A stretch of DNA of 64,000 nt. It comes from Nymphaea colorata. Taxonomy: Eukaryota > Streptophyta > Magnoliopsida > Nymphaeales > Nymphaeaceae. A program made the position numbers and the translations under genes. Every line of letters starts with the position of its first letter. Position 1 is the first letter of the stretch. Under the pieces are notes generated by a model. It saw only the letters and a list, made by a program, of their open reading frames with translations, did not search any database and had not been told where the DNA came from. Of the stretch, positions 50,990-63,654 are shown one piece after another. The stretch is from assembly GCF_008831285.2 (NCBI RefSeq), contig NC_045147.1, positions 12,217,427 to 12,281,426 of the forward strand, given 5' to 3'.

Positions 50990-53463
50990 TTATTCCAGGC
51001 CATCAATCGACCGTGGAGAAGGGAACGCTTTGAGAGGTATAGCTTTCTGCAGGGTTATGCCAAACTTGGCTTTCACATCCAGTTGCTCGGGGACCATCCC
51101 ATCAGGGAGAGTCCATGAAAATGAATGGAGGAGAGAAGCCAACACCAGATGAGCCATGCGGACCCCTAAAGGCATGCCGGGGCATATCCTCCTTCCGGCG
51201 CCAAAAGGGATGAAATGAAAGTCCTTTCCTTTGAAATTCACATCAGAGTTTAGAAATCTCTCTGGTAAGAAGGATGTTGCATTTTCCCAGCTGGCTGGAT
51301 CACGGCCGATGGCCCATGCATTGACAAGAACTTGAGTGTTCTTTGGGACGGTGAAGCCAGCTACCTCTGTAGTTACATCTGCTCTATGTGGGATGAGAAG
51401 AGGAACCGGCGGGTGCAACCGCAGGGTCTCCTTCACCAGTGCTTGTAAGTAAGGGAGGTGCTGGATATCAGACTCCTTCACAAGACGTTCTGTGCCGATG
51501 GTTCGTTTCAACTCAAGCTGCGCTGTGGACATCTTGTCTGGGTGTCGAAGCAGTTCAGTCATGGCCCATTCTATGGTGGTAGAAGTTGTGTCACTTCCAG
51601 CAATGAACAAGTCCTGATTTATCAAACAATGACCGAGTAATTAGGTCAAATACTTTGTGATTTAATAGTAATGAAGAATGACAACACAACGTAGCATGTC
51701 CTGCTGCTTTGACCTTGATACAATTTCAATTCCCAAAGGGAGTTGTCTGGCAATAATAACTGTTAGTCTTTCATGAAGCTGCACGCCCCAAAGATTATAG
51801 CTGGTTTTTAAAGCTCAAAAGTGAATGAAAAAATTTCTCTTGCTTGGATATATGCACACAAAAAAAAATTGAAAAAAAATGAAAAAACTCAAAAGGACGC
51901 TTCTATCAGCTGCCGCCACATACGCTTGTCTTTCGTATTTAGTGGCAGAGCTAAAAAAAATTTCCCGAAATACACTCATTTACCGATTTTGACATATGAA
52001 GCGGCACTCGTATATATAAAAGAAAGCAAATATTCGAAGATTTAATATAAAAATAAATAAACATTGAGTGCATCCTTGCCTCATTCCTTTTTTATTTTGA
52101 CAAAATTAATTTTTTTTTCTAATGTTTTTTTCTTAGTTCGTTCTTTATTCTTTGCCTAAAATACTAAAATATGAAGCTACATGTCTTACTACCATTATTT
52201 TTCAACACTATAACTTTATTTCGACCTTTACCCTGAGCCATCTTTACAAGAAGGAAATGGATTCTTTTGATATACATTCGGTCATTCCTTTTTTTAACTA
52301 TGGTTAACATGATGTACTCGTAAGAAGAAGGTAAACGAAAGGATCATTTTGAAAATACGCTTAGAAATTAACCTGGTCGACAGATGCAGGTAAAATAATA
52401 ATCTACTTGAATCGCACCCAGAATCGCTCGAACTCGGTATAAAATCTACTTGAAAAAAATTTACTAAACTATGCGATTGGCTTATGATTCAGGCACTTGT
52501 AACAAAATAATATACCTGAAACAAAGAATAAAGAAGAATTGGGTTGAATAAAAGGGAGCTCACTGTTAACAGAGGCCTGATATTCTCCCTGGTGAACCCT
52601 GAGCTTGGCTCCCTGGTGAGTGCCAGAAGCACTTCCAAGAAATCACCATACTTCTTCTTCTCCCCTCCATGTGCAGGAGCATCCGACTCCATGCGCTTGT
52701 CGATCACTTGGTCAAACGCATCGTACAACCGCTTTATAAGCGTTGCATTTCGACGCCGCATACCTTGAGGATCGGCCCACCTGAGCGCCGGGAATAAGTC
52801 GGAAAGGTTTGGCTTTGCGTTGAGGTCTAAAATCTCCCACAACAAGTTCTTGAACCCTCCCGCCGACTCCGACTCGAGATCCACCACGTCCTTCGAAAAG
52901 ATGGTGTTGGCCACCAAGTTCAGGGTAGTTCCAAACGCACACAAGCCGACATCGACCGGACGTCCGGCCGCACAGGCCTTGTGAACATGCCGGAGAAGGG
53001 CATGAACCTTTTCTTGCCGCGCGCCTGCTAACATATCCAGTCTCTTGGGCGTGAACAGCTCCATGTTGCATATCCTTCTCAGCTCTCTCCATCTTGTCCC
53101 ATGCTGACTAAACACCAGCGAGTGGTGGTGGTAGTCAAACACGGTGACAACGTCTCTGACGGATCGGCCCGCAAATGCCTGGTCGTGCTTATGGAGAACC
53201 TGTTCGGCCATCTCAGCCGACGAGACCACCACGGTGGTGATAAAACCTAGCTGCAGCGCCATGAGCGGACCATGCAGCTGGGAGAGTCTAGCGAGCGACT
53301 CATGGGCCATGCGGCCGAGTTCCAAGAGAGACCCGACAACCGGAAAACCCACGGGACCCGGTGGGAGCTTGCTGGTTTTCCGGAAAATAATCAGATTGAA
53401 AAGATAGAGGGATGGCAGGAGAATACAGAGCCACAAAATCAAATCAGTACTTAGCTCAGCCAT
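50990..53463 (-). CDS. CYP76-like cytochrome P450, copy D (intact, canonical haem loop)
   Basis: Exon 1 is 53463-52564 (300 codons) and exon 2 is 51613-50990 (207 codons plus TAA). The 950-bp intron is phase 0 with GT-AG ends. The 507-residue product has an N-terminal anchor, hinge KLPPGP, WRELRR, AGSDTT, KETLR (ExxR), PERF and the canonical haem loop FGAGRRICPGMP. It is an A-type, CYP76-like, ER-bound monooxygenase; geraniol 8-hydroxylases are among the family's known members but the substrate here is unknown. It is the cleanest functional candidate: full motifs, TATA box in place, no insertion in the intron. Upstream lies a LINE fragment shared with C and E. Confidence 0.94.
51614..52563 (-). 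other. Intron of P450 D
   Basis: AT-rich, 950 bp, with no gene or insertion seen. Confidence 0.85.
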
Positions 53464-53509
53464 TTCTTTGGTTCTTCTTTCTCGCTTGTTAATTACACGT
53501 TCAAGCGGA

Positions 53510-53517
53510 TATTTATA
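53510..53517 (-). promoter_or_regulatory. TATA box of P450 D
   Basis: TATAAATA on the minus strand lies 47 bp upstream of the start codon. Confidence 0.7.
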
Positions 53518-53569
53518 GCTTCTTGCAAATGTGAAAACATATTTGCTCCCTCCTTTTTTTCAAGTTTGT

Positions 53570-54189
53570 TTCTATCCCACAAAGATCTTGAACGTCCTTC
53601 CTGATGTTACGCCACTTACCTCATGCCCACTTACATACGGCAAGCGCGTTTGCTGATCCCGAATCAGTGGACCAAATCGCCGTAAGGGAGGGGGCATGGA
53701 AAGATGCCCCATCAATCTTTGTCGCCCACCCAAGCATCTCACTTCTGAAGAAAAATTGAAAAAATGAAAAATCATTGACGGCCTTATTCGATTCAAAGTT
53801 TCTGATAGTTTCAAGGCTGATTTAGAATCCACGAACAATGTAAACAAACATTGGATCTTACCATTATCTTATATTAAAAGAAAAAAAGGTTTGAGATCCT
53901 TAGTTTGTGATCCAAACCTTGATTTGAGATTAGATGGGATAAGGGCTGATTGAATCCGTGGATGTGAAATTCTCGAATGTATTAGCAAATAATAAATTGA
54001 CATTTAACTTTTAAAAGTTAATAGATATGCATTCTTGTTAAGTGTAGATCATTTTTTTGTTAGAAAACACAATTTAAAATTTCATGGGTTATAAAATTTT
54101 ATACATCACGCAGGTTGTAATTAAGTTGGCTGATAGTGAAGCATGATCTCAATGACTGCGACCTGGAGATCACAATAGAAAAAGTAAAT
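53570..54189. other. Upstream region of P450 D
   Basis: No gene is seen. It is shorter than the flanks of C and E, lacking the promoter-distal block of about 0.9 kb between roughly 36700 and 37500 in C. Confidence 0.65.
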
Positions 54190-55132
54190 ATAGTACAAGC
54201 AAGGGAGGAGAGAGAAGCTCTAACCAGTTCAATGGCAGGAGATATTTACCTTCGCACGGGTTGGCGGGAGCGACACTTTCAATTTCAGGATCTGCACCAG
54301 ATTGTAGCGAGCTACGACTTAGCAGGCCTTGTGATGGGGGATTTCAATTCGTTGCGCAACAAAGAGGACAAAACTGGCGGCCCTCCTAATACAGTTTCAT
54401 GTAAAGACTTTAAATAAATCTATCTGGGATAACAACCTTCTTACCTTGGTTGATCTAATAATAGGGATGGAGATGCCCGAATTCAGCGTCGACTAGATTG
54501 GTGCTGTGTGAACAAGCACTGGTCAGCCTCTTGGACGGGAGGATCTGATCTCAGAGTGCTGGGCAGAGGGATCTCTGATCATAGTGCCCTTATCTTGGAC
54601 GTCTTTTGTTCTAGTCAGCAGACTTCCAGCCCAAACAAAGGCCAGTTCTGGTACTACAACTTTTGGGGTAAGAAGGAGAGCTGCATCGACACGGTTAAAG
54701 AATCCTGGGATGAACCTCACACTGGATGCCCGATGTTACGTGTCATCAAAAAACTGATAAAAGTGAGATCTGGCCTTGCTGGATGGAAAATAAACAACGT
54801 CAGTAAGATTACAGCAGGATTTCCATGCTCAGGGAAGAGCTTCACAGAGTGCAGTCTAAATTAGATGAGTTTTTCCTAAGGTCTGAGTTGGGACCAAATT
54901 TCCACAGATGAATGTGAGCTTTGGAGACAAAAAGTTAAAATCAGATGGCTTTCGGAAGGCGACCGTAACACCACGTAGCTTGAGAACGTGGTCAAAGGGC
55001 AGAGTAGATCATTTAAGCAATAGGGCAGACTCCGCAGTGATCCCCAAGGTATTGTCTCGAATTGTGAGGAGTTCTTTCGGGATCTCCTCTGCCCAGGAAG
55101 ATGGGTAAGACATCCTGTTTGAGCCTCTCGTG
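54190..55132 (+). pseudogene. LINE (L1-type) endonuclease fragment upstream of D
   Basis: The plus strand encodes the endonuclease part: VMGDFNS (about 54330-54350), ISDHSALILDV (about 54570-54603), then the linker WYYNFWGKK and GCPMLRVIKKL, and WLSEGDRNTT (about 54945-54975). These are conserved plant L1 segments. Frames are broken. It provides the empty site for copia-2 and is cut at 55132 by a hAT-like element. Confidence 0.85.
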
Positions 55133-55744
55133 TAGGGGTGAACACAAACTGAGTTGGTATTGAGTTCAGTCAGCTTGAGCTCATCTCCACTAATGAAACC
55201 TCGAGCTCAACACAGCTCGAGCTCGAGAATAAATCCATCGAAGCAGCTCGAGCTTGACTTGGCAGTTATGTGTTGAGCTCGAGCTCGATAAACTCGTTTG
55301 AATAGAATTGATATTCATCATTACGTATTGAGATCGAGTTCAACTCGATTAAGGCTCGACAAACTCGTAAACTTGTTTGAATATATCGATTTGATTAAGG
55401 CTCAACAAACTCGATTAAGGCTCAAGCTCGACTCGGCAGTTACGTGTTGAGTTCGAACTCGACTCGATTAAGGCTCAATAAACTCGTTTGGATAGAACTG
55501 ATATTGATCGTTACGTGTTGAACTTGAGATCGATTCGATTAAAGCTCGACAAACTCGTAAATTCGTTTGAATATATCAACTTAATTAAGGCTCGAGCTCT
55601 ACTCGACAGTTACGTGTTGAACTCGAACTCAACTCAATTATTTGAACGAGTCGACTCATAAACTTGAGCTTGACTCGTTAAACAAATGATTTCGTTCATG
55701 AGCCGAGCTTTAACGAGTAAGCCTCGACTCCTTGTTTACCCCTC
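55133..55744. mobile_element. hAT-like element made of degenerate CTCGAG-type repeats
   Basis: The ends are inverted: TAGGGGTGAACA at the left, and the reverse complement of the right begins GAGGGGTAAACA. Flanks CTCTCGTG (55125-55132) and CTCTGGTG (55745-55752) form an 8-bp target duplication with one mismatch. The interior consists of degenerate tandem units around GAGCTCGA, AACTCGTTTGAATA and TTACGTGTTGA. No transposase is present. Confidence 0.8.
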
Positions 55745-56763
55745 CTCTGGTGGACAGCCAGGTAATCATTGATAACTTCTCCAAGATTTAGAAAAAAGGG
55801 ACTCGCTTTCTTTGTTCTTTCGTCTCCAATCGTGTCTGAAGGGGAGACCCAAATTAATCAAAGATATTCTTCACTCGAAACAAAAGAGGTTAACATCACA
55901 TAAATCAAACATAACCTGTCAAAGACGCCTTTGATAATTTCATTCTGATCCCACGATAGGTTTAAAAGTTCTTCCTTCATCACGTACTGAAGCTTAGATC
56001 AGAGGCCTCGCGACATCTTGTCACATCGGATTCTTACATTTAATTTCGAACAGAACCGTTATCTTCGGTCAACCTTGGAAAGCTTTGAACATAAATGCTG
56101 AGATAAATGGTCAGCGGATGCAGAGATCCATAATAAATATAAACAATATTCATTTTAATGCCCACCGTTTCACCGGCCATTTCCAACAAGTTGGAAGGAA
56201 CAATCAAGTACTCTCTTGCAGAGCAACAAAACGTTTCCATCATACAGTGTTAGCATGCAAGAGGAAGAGACAAAGAAAGATGGATCACATAAAATACAAG
56301 AAAAGTTAGAAAAGAAATGTTGCATGCAAGAGGAAGAGACAAAGAAAGATGGATCACATAAAATACAAGAAAAGTTAGAAAAGAAATGTTGCCATTTTTT
56401 TTTCCCGAATGTAATTTGTTATGTAGTCCTATTAATAACTAGTGAATCGACTCAAGTGCCATTATACACTACACCAACTTAATATAGATCTTTTTATGAG
56501 CGTTTTCTTCAAATAATAACAAGAGTGAAATCTCATATAAGCATACTCAATTACTTTGTCATAAAAGAAATGACTAAAACAAGAACTGAAGATACGTTTG
56601 CATATCCTCTTGTCCTCCTCTATCAAGGGTTCATTATCATTCTTTTCCTTTTCAGAAAAAGAGGAGAGTTCTGGGCCTACACCACTTATCTTTATTGTTT
56701 TCTGCTCTTCCCTCTCATCTTCTCCATCCATCTTAAAAAAAAAGGGACGAGCAATGTAGGCTG

Positions 56764-56827
<64 letters not shown>

Positions 56828-57618
56828 GTGCGTGCGTGTGTGTGTGTGTTGGAATAAAGAAATTAAATGAAACCTAAAGCTTTGGGCTTCTATGCCCATT
56901 TCCAAACTCAAAAGTAAGATCTGATCTAGATTCAATAATCTAGATCCAATAAAGGATTATGAATCAATACTTGCATTTTAGATAGAAACTTGTGATCTGG
57001 AATCGAGTAACGATAAATTGAATCGGAATTATATGTATGGAATGGGATCTAGGACTCTATAAGGATATCTGGGACTCTATAGGGATCGGTCCAATTTAAA
57101 TGGAACTAGGTATGTGTCAGGTCATCTGAATATTGAATTTTCTATTGTAAACTTGTTCTAATCATCTAGAATCTGGACCGAATTACTTGAGATCCAAGAT
57201 CTGCATCACTGGGAGGAACCCATTGTACAAGGAGGACCAACAAATCAGTTTCAGTTCGTTCTTGGACTGGTTCCTGTGAACTGCCACATGGTCTCAAGTT
57301 TTCAAAATCTATTCACGAGGCATCGAAGACCAGTGCGTTGCTGGCTCATAAACCGGTACTTATGGTCCTAAAGTAGGTTCATAAGTTTTTGAGATTGATA
57401 TAGGGGTTTGAAATTTACTTTGGGTTCATGCTTTAATGATTAAGAAATTATTTTATTTTTGTGAAGATACATCAATCTGGATTTGGTCTTGAGAATGGAT
57501 GAGTTTATTTGTTCCACAGCAGATACTATAGATACTATACATCATAAGAAGTGTTATTTGACAAGTGGAAGCATTCAAACTACAGTTGATAGCTTCTGCA
57601 ATCTCTACTTACAAAGTA
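55745..57618. other. Intergenic region between D and E, no gene recognised
   Basis: About 56165-56400 is homologous to 59045-59200. A unit of about 69 bp (core GAGGAAGAGACAAAGAAAG) is tandemly doubled at 56254-56391. About 57180-57305 resembles 16410-16560 downstream of gene A. No coding frame is convincing. Confidence 0.55.
56764..56848. repeat. (TC)n microsatellite followed by (GT)n
   Basis: About 30 TC units are followed by a short GCGT/GTGT run. Confidence 0.95.
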
Positions 57619-58612
57619 TAGGGCTGCACACACTGAGTAGAAGTTCAGCCAACTTGAACTCGACTCAACTAGAGCTCGAGCTGAGCTTCAAAAGTTAGCC
57701 TGAAGTCAACTCAGTTGACAATGAAGGAACTTGAGCTTGACTCGAGTCAGGCTCGTTTAACCTGTTTAGGATGATTTTTTTCTTTCTTGCTACATTTGTT
57801 GGCGAAGATAATTGTGTAGGCGAGACGATGAGAACTTTAGAGGTCTCGGCAGAAAAAGCAAAAGAATGACAATGACAAAAACCTTTAAAAAAAAAGTCAG
57901 GTAGTGGACTTTGTGCTCACAGCCCTCAATGGAACAAGGGAGCCTACACTCCGTTCGAGCAGAGAACCCAAGCTCGGGCAAGCAAGGGTTTTTGGTTTTG
58001 AGGAGCTCGAGTGAGGGCCAAGACTCGAGCGAAGGGAAAATCAGAACCCTCACTCGAGCAAGAGGGTTTTTGTGAGCTAAGAACCCTCGCTGGAGAGAGA
58101 AAGAAAGAGAGAGAGAGAGAAATGAAAAGAGGAATGAAGAAAAAGGCTCATAAAGGACTTACCTTTGGTCTTTCCCACCCCCGCTCGTCGTTGAATCATG
58201 GCGTCACCATGGTCGATGCCATCTGCCATCACTGGAGGATGGAGGCTTGATGGAGTAAGCCTCCTGGAGGATGAAGGAGAAAGGGCGAGGAGAGATGAGA
58301 AAAAAGATGATATCGGAAAGCAATGTATACGGAAAAGAGCAATGATGAGGATGGGCAAGGATGAAGGAAGACTGGGTGAGAAGAGAGAAAAAGAAAGGGA
58401 AAAAAGTTTGGTGAGGGGAGAAAAACGAAAAAATAAGGAAAAGTTTGTAAATGCGAACAATGGGAACAAATAATGATTCAAGTCCAGTTTAATTGAGTCT
58501 AGTCAACTCAAACTCATCTCGCTAAAGCTTGAGCTCGACTAGTATAAAAAGCGAGTCGACTAGTATAAAAAGCCAGTCAAGCTCGAGTCTGAACTCCAGC
58601 GAGGCAGCCCTA
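57619..58612. mobile_element. Second hAT-like element with CTCGAG-type ends
   Basis: The left end TAGGGCTGCACACACTGAG mirrors the right end, whose reverse complement is TAGGGCTGCCTCGCTGGAG. Both subterminal parts are rich in CTCGAGC-type units like those at 55133-55744. The middle (57780-58480) is unrelated sequence with a GA microsatellite (58094-58122). I could not find a target duplication. Confidence 0.6.
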
Positions 58613-59265
58613 GCTAAGAACATAGACGAGGCTATTCCACTGTGCAGGGCAACAGTAGAGTTTCTGGCTACTATTGAGGTTGAGTTTGTTAGGCCTAACA
58701 AACTTAAAACCAGTACATATAATAGCAAGTTTACTGGATGTCATGTATATTGGTGGGGTATGTTATTAATTTGCTACCATAGTCTTGAATTGAGAAACGC
58801 AATGTCATAAATAATGACATGAAACTAACTATTTTTAAATTATTAGTGGTGCATATCACTGTAGCAGATTCACCGTTGAAATATGGACCTTCCAAAATGC
58901 CATACAACACATACGACGATGAATGGACATTTGATGAGCTTTCGTCCATGCGTTTTGAAGAAAAAAAAAAAAAGAGAGAAAGTGACAGCGCACATAACTT
59001 CTCTTATTAATTAATCCAGAAAGTATGACCCAAAGAATAGCACATTTAACAAAGTTTCCATGAAGCCGGCAGGAACAATCAGGTTCTCTCTTATAAAGCA
59101 ACGAAACATCGCTATCATAAAGTGTTATCTTGCAAGAAGAAGGGACAAAGAAAGATGGATCGCATAAAATACAAGAAAATGGTTAAAAAAAATGTAACTT
59201 GTCATTTTTTTCTTGTGAATATAATTTATTACGTACTGAACTCAGATGCTATTATACTCATTGCC

Positions 59266-59354
<89 letters not shown>

Positions 59355-59671
59355 CTTATACTTTTTTTATGAGTGTTTTCTTCTAATGACAAAAAAAGTA
59401 TAAGCACATTGAATTACTCTTTCGCCAAAGAAACGACTAAAATAATATCGTGAATTATAAATTCACAATATTGAAACAAAAGATGTTTGCAGACCTTCTT
59501 ACTAACAAGCTAACACTAGGTTTGTGTATTAGACGCGAACATGCCATGAAACACCAAGGAAAATCTAAAATAATTTTCCACCCCATCAAATAGTGAAACA
59601 GTTATTCCCAAAAGTTTTTTCACCCCCATTATATACTTAGAATAGTTTTTCCACAACAAGTTTCCATAGTC
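58613..59671. other. Region between hAT-like element and P450 E
   Basis: No gene is recognised. About 59045-59200 is a diverged copy of 56165-56400. About 59540-59671 is the 3' flank shared by all P450 copies. The LTR found beside B, C and D is absent here. Confidence 0.55.
59267..59355. repeat. (TA)n microsatellite
   Basis: About 90 bp of TA repeat with a few CA interruptions. Confidence 0.95.
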
Positions 59672-62043
59672 TTATTCCAGGCCATCAAGCGACCGTGGAG
59701 AAGGGAAAACTTTGAGAGGTATAGCTTTTTGCAGAGTTAAGCCAAACTTGGCTTTCACATCCAGTTGCTCGGGGCCCATCCCATCAGGGAGAGTCCATGA
59801 AAATGAATGGAGGAGAGAAGCCAACACCAGATGAGCCATGCAGACCCCTAAAGGCATGCCAGGGCAGATCCTCCTTCCGGCGCCAAAAGGGATGAAATGA
59901 AAATCCTTTCCTTTGAAATTTACATCAGAATTTAGAAATCTCTCTGGTAAGAAGGATGTTGCATTTTCCCAGCTGGCAGGATCACGTCCGATGGCCCATG
60001 CATTGACAAGAACTTGAGTGTTCTTAGGGACGGTGAAGCCAGATACCTCAGTAGTTACATCTGCTCTATGTGGAATGAGAAGAGGAACCGGCGGGTGCAA
60101 CCGCAGGGTCTCCTTCACCAGTGCTTGTAAGTAGGGGAGTTTCTGGATGTCAGACTCCTTCACAAGACGTTCTGTGCCGACGGTCTGTGTCAACTCAAGC
60201 TGCGTTGTGGACATCTTGTCTGGGTGTCGATGCAGTTCAGTCATGGTCCATTCTATGGTGGTAGAAGTTGTGTCACTTCCAGCAATCAACAAGTCCTGAT
60301 TTACCAAACAATGACCGTGTAATTAGGTCAAATACTTTGTGATTTAATAGTAGTGAAGAATGACAACACAACGTAGCATGTGGTGCTGCTTTGACCTTGA
60401 TACAATTTCAATTCCCAAAGGGAGTTGTCTGGCAATAGTAACAGTAACAGCTTGTTACTCTTTCATGAAGCTGCATGCCCCAAAAATTATAGCTGGTTTT
60501 TAAAGCAATGTATTACACAGTTCTATAAGGCTGTGCTAAAGACTGTAAGTGTTTTATGAAACGATCTGTTACATAGTTCCATGAATCTGTAACATGCGCC
60601 AATCTTTACAGCAAATTCAAGGAATAGTAACAAGCTATTTTCGTTGCCCAACCACTCCCAAAGAGTAGGATTAATAATGCTATCTTTGTCTGAAAAGTTG
60701 GGTGTTTGGTCCTTGAAAACAAAAAAGTTCGATGTATGAAAGGACCATAAAACATGAAGCTACATCTCTTGCTACAATTGTTTTTCAACACTACAACTTT
60801 ATTTCGCCCTTTACCCTAAGCCATCTTTAAAAAAAGGCAAAGGATTCTTTTGATGTACATTCGGTCATTCCTTTTTGAACTGTGGTTATCAGGAAAGGAA
60901 AGGATCATTTTGAAAATAAGCATAGAAAATAACCTGGTCGACAGATGCAGGTAAAACAATATGCTTTCATGTTGAAAATTTGAGATCTTTCCCAGGGTCG
61001 CTCGAACTCGTTATGAAATCTACTTGAAAAAAGATTATTAAACTATATGTGATTGGCTTATGATTCAGGCACTTGTAAGAAAATAATATACACGAAACAA
61101 AGAATAAAGAGGAATTGGGTTGAATAAAAGGGAGCTCACTGATAACAAAGGCCTGATACTCTCCCTGGTGAACCCTGAGCTTGGCTCCCTGGTGAGTTCA
61201 AGAAGCACTTCCAACAAATCCACATACTTCTTCTTCTCCCCTCCATTTGCAGCTGCATCCGACTCCATGCGCTTGTCGATCACTTGGTCAAGTCAAACGC
61301 ATCATACAACCGGTTTATAAGAGTTGTATTTCGACGCCGCAGACCTTCAGGATCGGCCCACCTGAGCGTCGGGAAGAAGTCGGAAAGGTTTGGCTTTGCG
61401 TTGAGGTTTAAAATCTCCCACAACAAGTTCTTGAACCTCCCGCCGACTCCGACTCGAGATCCACCACGTCCTTCGAAAAGATTGTGTTTGCCACCAAGTT
61501 CAGCGTGGTTCCAAACGCACACAAGCGGATATCGAGCGGACGTCCGGCCGCACAGGCCTTGTGAACATGCTGGAGAAGGGCTTGAACCTTTTCTTGCCGG
61601 ATGCCTGCTAATATGTCCAGTCTCTTGAGCGTGAACAGCTCCATGTTGCAGATCCTTCTCAGCTCTCTCCATCTTGTCCCATTCTGACTAAACACCAGCG
61701 AGTGGTGGTGGCAGTTGAACACGGTGACAACGTCTCTGACGGTTCGGCCCGCAAACGCCTGGTCGTGCTTATGGAGCACCTGTTCGGCCATCTCAGCCGA
61801 CGAGACCACCACGGTGGTGATGAAACCGAGCTGCAGCCTCATGAGCGGACCATGGATCTGAGAGAGTCTAGCAACAGACTCATTGGGCATGCTGCCGAGT
61901 TCGAAAAGGGACCCAACCACCCGAAAACCCACCGGACCCGGTGGGAGCTTACTGGTTTTCCGAAAACGAATAAGATTGAAAAGATAGAGGGATGGCAAGA
62001 GAATACAGAGCCACAAAACCAGATTGGTGCTTAGCTCAGCCAT
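59672..62043 (-). pseudogene. CYP76-like P450 pseudogene E (two frameshifts, TATA lost)
   Basis: Exon 2 (60295-59672, 624 bp) is intact, with AGSDTT, KETLR, PERF and the canonical FGAGRRICPGMP. Exon 1 (62043-61140) is 904 bp instead of 900. A base is missing near 61436 (ACCTCCC for ACCCTCCC), and a 5-bp duplication (GTCAA) lies near 61287-61296. The first stops the frame after about 211 residues; the second does not restore it. The promoter lacks the stretch holding the TATA box. Exon 1 otherwise keeps the anchor, hinge and WRELRR. The sequence around has no sign of poor assembly, so this looks like true decay. Confidence 0.88.
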
Positions 62044-63212
62044 TTCTTTGGTTCTTCTCTCTCGCTTGTTAGTTAGATGCTTCTTGCAAATGTGGAAACA
62101 TATTTGCTACCTCTTTTTTTTACAAGTTGCTATTTTTATAAAACTTAAAAGTTTCTTCCTCCTAATTTAAATAAAAAAAGTATGGTTTTAGCCTTATAGT
62201 CTTCTTTCCTCTCTCAAAAGTTGGAAATTTACTTTTCGTTACGTGAACTAGATAAAATCTTATTAGAAAAAGATACCAACTATTTAAAATTTCTAAAATT
62301 TCATTGGTCACAAAAATTTATAAATGGCACATCTCATAAAGGGATGAAAAATGGTTTGATTTCCCGATAATGAAGCGCGACGCTAATATATCATGCTTAA
62401 AACGTTCAAAGAAGAACAAAAATTAAATCCAGTTAACTTTAAAGGATCTCCAGCTATCCCCCACGTGGTTTTCTGCTGGTAGTTGGCATTTACAGATCTC
62501 TTCCTTTTTTTTAATGAAAGACAACCTCGACAGAAAAGTCTGTGTGTAAAATTCGATTCTTAAAAGACGTGGAACATCCCAATATTAAACTTTGTCTATC
62601 ATATGTTTTTTGGTTTTCTGATATTTTCTCTAGTTCTTAGCTGCAACCTCTTAAATTCTCATAACTTTCCTTTCAGATGTCATCTTCACTTTCACGTAAC
62701 ATCAACGGAGAGAGAGACTAGTGACGGCGACCTCAAGAGCAAGCCAAATCATTCAATTACTATCAAATTGACTTCAGTCTGTCCATGAGAGCGCTGTCTA
62801 ACATGCCATGAACTAATCAAAATCATTCTCAATGAATCCATATTGAGTGATTTAAATTTGTTCATCAGGTCCGGATGGAGATGAAGATCATGAACGACAC
62901 CGAGTTGCCCAAGGGGTTTCCATGTAGCCTTTCCTTCCTCATCTTTTACGCCACGCACCCTCGTGCCCACTTACATACTGCAAGCGCCTTTGCTGGCCCC
63001 GAATCAGTGGACAAAATGGGTGAGAGGGAGTAAGAGAGGGGGCAAGGAAAGATGCCTGATCAATCTTTGTCGCCCACCCAAACATCTCACTTCTGAAGAA
63101 AAATTGGAAAAATGAAAAATCATTGACGGCCTTATTCGGTTCAAAGTTTCTGATAGTTTCAAGGCTGATTTAGAATCCACGCACCATGTAAACAAACATT
63201 GGATCTTACCAT

Positions 63213-63278
<66 letters not shown>

Positions 63279-63600
63279 CATTGAATCCTTGGATGTGAAT
63301 TTCCCGATAAGTACCTCCTAATTAAGAGACAAAGGTGCTGGTTGATCCTGAAAATATATATAAAGTTGCCGAATGTATTAGCAAATAATAAATTGACATT
63401 TAACTTTTAGAAGTTAATAAATAATCATTCTAGTTACGTGTAGATAATTTTTTTGTTAGAAAGCACAATTTAAAATTTCGTAGGTTATAAAATTTTGTAC
63501 ATCACGCATCTAAAACAAGGGGATGCAAAATTAAGTTTGCTGATAGTGAAGCATGATCTCAATGACTGCCACATGGAGATCAGAAATATCGTACAAGCAA
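62044..63600. other. Upstream region of pseudogene E
   Basis: No gene is seen. It is homologous to the flank of C. About 19 bp around the TATA box are deleted at 62079-62080. Confidence 0.7.
63218..63276. repeat. (TA)n microsatellite
   Basis: About 29 TA units at the place matching 37752-37883 upstream of C. Confidence 0.95.
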
Positions 63601-63654
63601 GGGAGGAGAGAGAAGCTCTAACCAGTTCAATGGCACAGGCAAAGCTCTAACGAG

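Noticed and set aside
55140..55740. Possible satellite or centromeric repeat
   Set aside because: Inverted ends and an 8-bp target duplication show a bounded mobile element.
56462..56935. 157-residue frame with an Arg-Glu repeat
   Set aside because: The repeat is the (TC)n microsatellite read on the other strand, with no supporting domain.
58011..58481. Charged frames on both strands near a GA microsatellite
   Set aside because: Low-complexity composition in the middle of a hAT-like element; no recognisable domain.
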